NCBI GenBank assembly: GCA_018241265.1
Contig: JAFEEF010000049.1
Coordinates: 86,281-150,280, forward strand
Origin: Pseudomonadota bacterium
GTDB lineage: Bacteria > Pseudomonadota > Gammaproteobacteria > Burkholderiales > Burkholderiaceae_C
Direction of reading: 5' to 3'
Length of the DNA stretch: 64,000 nt
In this document: piece after piece, positions 59,858 through 64,000 of the stretch
How the letters are laid out: each line of letters begins with the position of its first letter
Numbering within the stretch: the first letter of the stretch is position 1
Program-made: the position numbers and the translations under genes
The notes under the pieces: generated by a model
What the model was told of the DNA's origin: nothing
The model's input: the letters and a program-made list of their open reading frames with translations, nothing else
Databases searched by the model: none

Positions 59858-60814
59858 TTGCAAGCCCTCTCGATCACGGCGACCGCCGCGCCGGCGTTGC
59901 GGCGTGCCTGGCCCAAGGCGCTGCGCGCGATCGGCATGCTGCATGCGCGCTCGGCCGATGCGATGCTGCTCGACCGGCTTGCCGCGCACGACCTGCAGGG
60001 CCGGGTGCACAGCGTCTTCGAGCGCGTGATCAACATCGAGGCCGACGACGGCGGGCTCTACACGCTGTCGTGCAGCGCGCTCGACGATGCGCCGCGCAGC
60101 GCCGTCATCGACGTGCCGCGGCTCGGTGCCGAATGCGCCGCGGTCGGCGATGCCGTCGAGGCCAGAGGACATCGGCTCGTCGTCGGGCCGCGCATGACGG
60201 TGTCGTTCGCGTCGGCGATCGCGTGGGATGCGGAGCTCGACGACTACCCGGCGATGGATGCGACCTTGCGCGCGAACGGGCGCCGCTTGCGGAAGCTGCT
60301 CGCCGAGGCCGGCGCATGCGGCGGCATGGTGGCCGATCCGCGTCGCGACGATCGATTCGCGACTGCGGTCAGCGCGCTGTTGCGCCAACGCGCCGAGGCC
60401 GTGTGCGATGCGCTGGTCCGCGGCGACGCCGCCGAAGCCGCCACGCACGCGTGCACGCTGATCGGCCTCGGGCCCGGCCTCACGCCGTCGGGCGACGATT
60501 TCCTGGTCGGCCTGCTGGCGGTGCTCAACGTGGCCGGCAGCCCGCTGCAGGCCTGCCGGGCGCCGCTGGCGGCCGCCGTCATCGACAGCCGCGACGCGAC
60601 CAACGCGATCAGCCATGCGGCGCTGGCCGAAGCGGCCCACGGCCGCGTGCGCGCATCGATCGCGGCGCTGGTCGGCGCGGCGATGCGCTGCACGCCGCCG
60701 GCGCTCGATGCCGCGGCGCGCCGCGTGCTCGCGATCGGCGCGACCTCGGGCACCGACATCGCGCTCGGCATCGTCTCCGCCTTCGAGGCGGGACTGCGCG
60801 CCGCCTGTCGATAA
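59858..60814 (+). CDS. DUF2877 protein (AllH/YlbF-like, carbamoyltransferase complex subunit)
   Basis: This 318-residue protein starts at a TTG preceded by GGAGA (59848-59852). The C-terminal half has the DUF2877 hallmark LIGLGPGLTPSGDDFLVGLLAVLN. DUF2877 is encoded beside FdrA and DUF1116 proteins in E. coli and others; I recall these three being described as the subunits (AllH, AllF, AllG) of oxamate carbamoyltransferase in allantoin use. The role here is by homology and synteny. About 50 bases separate it from the hydrolase gene. Confidence 0.78.
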   Translation: MQALSITATAAPALRRAWPKALRAIGMLHARSADAMLLDRLAAHDLQGRVHSVFERVINIEADDGGLYTLSCSALDDAPRSAVIDVPRLGAECAAVGDAVEARGHRLVVGPRMTVSFASAIAWDAELDDYPAMDATLRANGRRLRKLLAEAGACGGMVADPRRDDRFATAVSALLRQRAEAVCDALVRGDAAEAATHACTLIGLGPGLTPSGDDFLVGLLAVLNVAGSPLQACRAPLAAAVIDSRDATNAISHAALAEAAHGRVRASIAALVGAAMRCTPPALDAAARRVLAIGATSGTDIALGIVSAFEAGLRAACR

Positions 60815-60861
60815 GTAGTCACGGGATTCGGTACACATCGGCTACACGGAAAGGGAAGGTC

Positions 60862-62403
60862 ATGGCAGTCAAGGTGGTCGTCAAGGCAAACACGTATTTC
60901 GACTCGGTGTCGCTGATGTCGCTGTCGACGAAGGCGAACCGGATCGAAGGCCTCACGCAGGCGGTCGTCGCGATGGCGACCGAGATGAACAAGGGCGTGC
61001 TGCGCAACGTCGGTCTCTACCTGCCCGAGGTCGATGCGGCCGGCAGCGGCGACCTGCTGATCGTCGTGCAGGCGCCGACGGCGGAGCGCTGCGAGTCGGC
61101 GATCGCCGAGGTCGAGGCGCTGTTCGACCGGCGCGAGCCCAAGGCGCGCGGCACCGCCGGCGAAGCGCGCTATGCGACGCTCGAAGGTGCGCTGCGCCAG
61201 GCGCCGGCGTCCAACCTCGCGATCATCTCGGTGCCGGGCGACTTCGCGGCGCGCGAGGTGCGCAAGGCGCTCGACAGCGGCCTGCACGTGATGCTGTTCA
61301 GCGACAACGTCTCGGTCGCCGACGAGGTCGCGCTGAAGCAGTACGCGCACGAGCAGGGCTTGCTCGTGATGGGGCCCGACTGCGGCACCGCGATCCTCGG
61401 CGGCGTGGGCCTCTGCTTCGCGAACAAGGTGCGGCGCGGTGCGATCGGCATCGTCGGTGCGTCGGGCACCGGCAGCCAGGAGATCAGCGTGCGCATCCAT
61501 GCGCTGAGCGGCGGCATCACGCAACTGATCGGCACCGGCGGCCGCGACCTCTATGAAGACGTCGGCGGCATCATGATGCAGGACGGCCTGCGCGCGCTCG
61601 CCGACGATCCGGACACCGCGGTCATCGTGCTGGTCTCCAAGCCGCCGGCCAAGAGCGTCGAGCAGCGGGTGCTGGCGCAGATCGAGGACTGCGGCAAGCC
61701 GGTGGTCGTGTGCTTCCTCGGCGGCTCGGAAGAGGCCGTGGTCGCGGCCGGCGGGCACTACGCGCGGACCACGAGCGAGGCCGCGGCCAAGGCGGTGGCG
61801 CTGGCCGGCGGGAACGCTGCCGCGATCGATGCACAGCCCGATGCGGCCGTGGTCGATGCGGCGCGCCGCCGGCTCGCACCCGGCCAGCAGTACATCCGCG
61901 GCCTGCTGTGCGGCGGCACCTTGTGCGACGAGCTGGCGTTCATCACGCGCGAGCGCTACCCCAACGTCTACAGCAACATCGCGAAGAAGCCGGAGCAGCG
62001 CCTCGCCGATCCGGAGACGAGCCGCGAGCACAGCTTCATCGACTTCGGCGACGACGACTACACGCGCGGCCGGCCGCATCCGATGATCGATCCGTCGCTG
62101 CGCCTGCAGCGGCTCGTGAAGGAGGCGCAGGACCCGTCGGTCGGCGTCGTCGTGATGGACTTCATTCTCGGCTACGGCTCGCACGAGGATCCGGTCGGCG
62201 TCACGCTGCCGGCGATCCGCGAAGCGCAGCAGGCGGCCGCCGCGGCGGGCCGGCACCTCGAGATCGTCGGCTACGTGCTCGGCACCGAAGAGGACACGCC
62301 GCCGCGCTCCGAGCAGGTGCGGCGCCTCGCCGAAGCCGGCGTCACGGTCGCCGTCAGCAACACCGAAGCGGGCCTGCTGGCCCGCGCCATCGTCTCCCAC
62401 TGA
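60862..62403 (+). CDS. fdrA: FdrA/AllF-like protein (acyl-CoA synthetase-like fold)
   Basis: This 513-residue protein starts at an ATG after a good ribosome site (AAGGGAAGG). It has a CoA-synthetase-like layout: a Rossmann-type region with GLLVMGPDCGTAILGGVGLCFANKVRRGAIGIVGASGTGSQEISVRIHALSGG, then DLYEDVGGIMMQDGL and a C-terminal ligase-like domain with GGTLCDELAF. It matches FdrA of E. coli. In the AllFGH complex this subunit is thought to help transfer a carbamoyl group to phosphate. The operon position between DUF2877 and DUF1116 supports the same assignment. Confidence 0.85.
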   Translation: MAVKVVVKANTYFDSVSLMSLSTKANRIEGLTQAVVAMATEMNKGVLRNVGLYLPEVDAAGSGDLLIVVQAPTAERCESAIAEVEALFDRREPKARGTAGEARYATLEGALRQAPASNLAIISVPGDFAAREVRKALDSGLHVMLFSDNVSVADEVALKQYAHEQGLLVMGPDCGTAILGGVGLCFANKVRRGAIGIVGASGTGSQEISVRIHALSGGITQLIGTGGRDLYEDVGGIMMQDGLRALADDPDTAVIVLVSKPPAKSVEQRVLAQIEDCGKPVVVCFLGGSEEAVVAAGGHYARTTSEAAAKAVALAGGNAAAIDAQPDAAVVDAARRRLAPGQQYIRGLLCGGTLCDELAFITRERYPNVYSNIAKKPEQRLADPETSREHSFIDFGDDDYTRGRPHPMIDPSLRLQRLVKEAQDPSVGVVVMDFILGYGSHEDPVGVTLPAIREAQQAAAAAGRHLEIVGYVLGTEEDTPPRSEQVRRLAEAGVTVAVSNTEAGLLARAIVSH

Positions 62404-62416
62404 AAGGCGCACGCTG

Positions 62417-63838
62417 ATGAGCCGCATCCAAGCATTGTTCGCCGGCCCCGCCGCCATCAACGTCGGCGTCGCCATGTTCAAGGACGACATCGCGCGCCAG
62501 GGGGCGCCGGTCGTTCAGGTCGACTGGCGCCCGCCGGGCGGCGGCCGTGCCGACGTCGTCGCGGCGCTCGATCGCCTCGCCGATCCGGCGCTCGCCGAGC
62601 GGATCGCCGCGGCCAACGAGGAAGCCGTCAAGCGCATCGTGCAGTCGCATCCGGTGCTGGTCGGCTTCGGCCGCGCGCTCGATGTCGTGCCCGGCATGAC
62701 GAAGACGACGATCCTGCATGCCGGCCCGCCGATCACCTGGGAGCGCATGAACGGCGCGATGAAGGGCGCGGTCACCGGCGCGCTGGTGTTCGAAGGCCTC
62801 GCGAAGGATCTCGACGAGGCGGCGCGCGTCGCCGCATCGGGCCGCATCACGTTCTCGCCTTGCCACGAGCACGACTGCGTCGGCTCGATGGCCGGCGTGA
62901 CGTCGGCGTCGATGACCATGCACGTGGTCCGCAACAAGACCTACGGCAACGTCGCGTACACCAACCTCAGCGAGCAGATGGCGAAGATCCTGCGCATGGG
63001 GGCCAACGACGCCAGCGTGATCGAGCGGCTGGAGTGGATGCGCGACGTGCTCGGGCCCATCCTTTCCGCCGCGATGGAGCGTGCCGGCGAGATCGACCTG
63101 CGGCTCCTGCTGTCGCAGGCGCTGCACATGGGCGACGAATGCCACAACCGCAACAACGCCGGCACCGGCCTCTTGATCCAGGCGCTGACGCCGCACATCC
63201 TCGAGACCGACTTCCCGACCGCGCAGAAGCGCCAGGTGTTCGACTTCGTCGCGAGCAGCGACTACTTCTCGGGCCCGACCTGGATGGCGCTGTGCAAGTG
63301 CGCGCTCGATGCGGCGCACGGCATCCCCGACAGCACGATCGTGACGACGATGTGCCGCAACGGCGTCGAGTTCGGCATCCGCGTCAGCGGCATCCCGGGC
63401 CACACCTGGTTCACCGGGCCGGCGCAGAAAGTCATCGGTCCGATGTTCGCCGGCTACAAGCCGGAGGACTCGGGCCTCGACATCGGCGACAGCGCGATCA
63501 CCGAGACCTACGGCCTGGGCGGCTTCGCGATGGCGTCGGCGCCGGCGATCGTCGCGCTGATCGGCGGCACGATCGCCGAGGCGATCGAGTATTCGACGGC
63601 GATGGAAGAGATCACGACGACGGTCAATCCGAACGTGACGATCCCGCTGCTCGACTTCCGCGGCGTCGCGACCGGGATCGACATCCGCAAGGTCGCGCAA
63701 AGCGGCGTGCTGCCGGTGATCAGTACCGCGATCGCGCACAAGGAGCCCGGGATCGGCATGATCGGCGCGGGGATCACGCATCCGCCGATCGAGTGCTTTC
63801 AGCAGGCGGTGCTGGCGTTCGCGGGGCGGGTAGCCTGA
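62417..63838 (+). CDS. DUF1116 protein (AllG/YlbE-like)
   Basis: This 473-residue protein has the DUF1116 pattern: FAGPAAINVGVAMFKDDIARQGAPVVQVDWRPPGGG near the start, MGDECHNRNNAGTGLLIQALTPHIL in the middle, and CRNGVEFGIRVSG and TGPAQKVIGPMFAGYKPED towards the end. It corresponds to E. coli YlbE, the third subunit of the proposed carbamoyltransferase. The gene follows fdrA by 13 bases. No carbamate kinase, the usual next step, is seen in the window; it may lie downstream. Confidence 0.85.
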   Translation: MSRIQALFAGPAAINVGVAMFKDDIARQGAPVVQVDWRPPGGGRADVVAALDRLADPALAERIAAANEEAVKRIVQSHPVLVGFGRALDVVPGMTKTTILHAGPPITWERMNGAMKGAVTGALVFEGLAKDLDEAARVAASGRITFSPCHEHDCVGSMAGVTSASMTMHVVRNKTYGNVAYTNLSEQMAKILRMGANDASVIERLEWMRDVLGPILSAAMERAGEIDLRLLLSQALHMGDECHNRNNAGTGLLIQALTPHILETDFPTAQKRQVFDFVASSDYFSGPTWMALCKCALDAAHGIPDSTIVTTMCRNGVEFGIRVSGIPGHTWFTGPAQKVIGPMFAGYKPEDSGLDIGDSAITETYGLGGFAMASAPAIVALIGGTIAEAIEYSTAMEEITTTVNPNVTIPLLDFRGVATGIDIRKVAQSGVLPVISTAIAHKEPGIGMIGAGITHPPIECFQQAVLAFAGRVA

Positions 63839-63964
63839 CACGCCCCGACCGTCTCCTGCAGTGTGCAGATCGGCGAGGAAGCCACAGAGTGAAACGCCTC
63901 AGAGTATTTGGCAGCGTTTGCGCCTCGACAGGACCCGCTCTCTAGCTTTCGATAGGCTTCGATC

Positions 63965-64000
63965 ATGAAGGAGACGCGAACCTTTCTCTTTTCGGCATTG
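63965..64000 (+). CDS. Possible start of an unidentified gene (cut by window end)
   Basis: An ATG at 63965 opens a frame reading MKETRTFLFSAL to the last base. Basic and hydrophobic beginnings of this kind occur in exported or cytoplasmic proteins alike. No clear ribosome-binding site precedes it, and 12 codons are too few for a family call. The 126 bases between it and the DUF1116 gene show no other feature. Confidence 0.25.
   Translation, partial: MKETRTFLFSAL

Noticed and set aside
1..64000. CRISPR arrays, tRNA or rRNA genes, prophage or insertion sequences
   Set aside because: I looked for repeated spacers, tRNA-like cloverleaf ends, transposase or integrase motifs and terminal repeats and saw none. 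A short element could be missed by eye.

Overview
The window is very GC-rich (third positions almost all G or C) and its protein families point to a betaproteobacterium of the order Burkholderiales. That assignment is inferred from gene content, because no rRNA or tRNA gene was seen. I found no CRISPR array, prophage or intact insertion sequence. Most of the sequence is dense, co-oriented metabolic operons, each with a divergent or adjacent regulator.

Layout. (1) 1-2.6 kb: end of an AmiS/UreI amide/urea channel gene, an FmdB-like zinc ribbon gene and a DUF433/DUF5615 toxin-antitoxin pair. (2) 1.3-6.7 kb: an unusual fusion of an NCS1 nucleobase-type transporter with a histidine kinase, overlapping a REC plus degenerate-EAL response regulator, with a LuxR-type regulator opposite. 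(3) 6.8-13.2 kb: NUDIX hydrolase, enoyl-CoA hydratase, then a block with a frameshifted MocR regulator, a PaiB-like protein, a GST, a monooxygenase gene broken by an amber codon, a SugE/Gdx exporter and a trans-sulfuration enzyme. (4) 13.5-23.3 kb: a minus-strand catabolic operon with a TRAP transporter, a split transketolase, a full-length transketolase, an SDR and a 2-hydroxyacid dehydrogenase, controlled by a divergent LysR regulator. (5) 23.4-27.2 kb: periplasmic S1C protease, DUF899 protein, small secreted protein, PLP decarboxylase. (6) 27.2-29.7 kb: a less GC-rich patch with two exported proteins, an orphan antitoxin with a decayed toxin, and an intact toxin-antitoxin pair.

(7) 29.8-37.4 kb is the most unusual region. 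A secreted beta-propeller and a 52-residue secreted mini-paralog face an ECF sigma factor gene. The sigma gene is followed by a 170-residue small protein, a TPR-CHAT caspase-like protease with an intact His/Cys dyad, and an exported subtilisin (S8). A LytS/LytTR two-component pair and a DUF2306 membrane protein gene follow on the other strand.

(8) 40.4-53.5 kb: a tightly packed 12-gene minus-strand operon with an ABC importer (two binding proteins, two permeases, ATPase), two class III aminotransferases, an aldehyde dehydrogenase, two SDRs, a class II histone-deacetylase-like amidohydrolase and a sulfatase-family enzyme, facing a MarR regulator. It looks like uptake and breakdown of an amine, possibly acylated and/or ester-linked. 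(9) 54.4-63.8 kb: a BMP-type nucleoside-class ABC importer followed by a RutB-like cysteine hydrolase and the DUF2877/FdrA/DUF1116 trio, related to the AllH/AllF/AllG carbamoyltransferase system. This suggests import and breakdown of a ureido or heterocyclic nitrogen compound. Regions 1, 2 and 9 share a nitrogen-scavenging theme.
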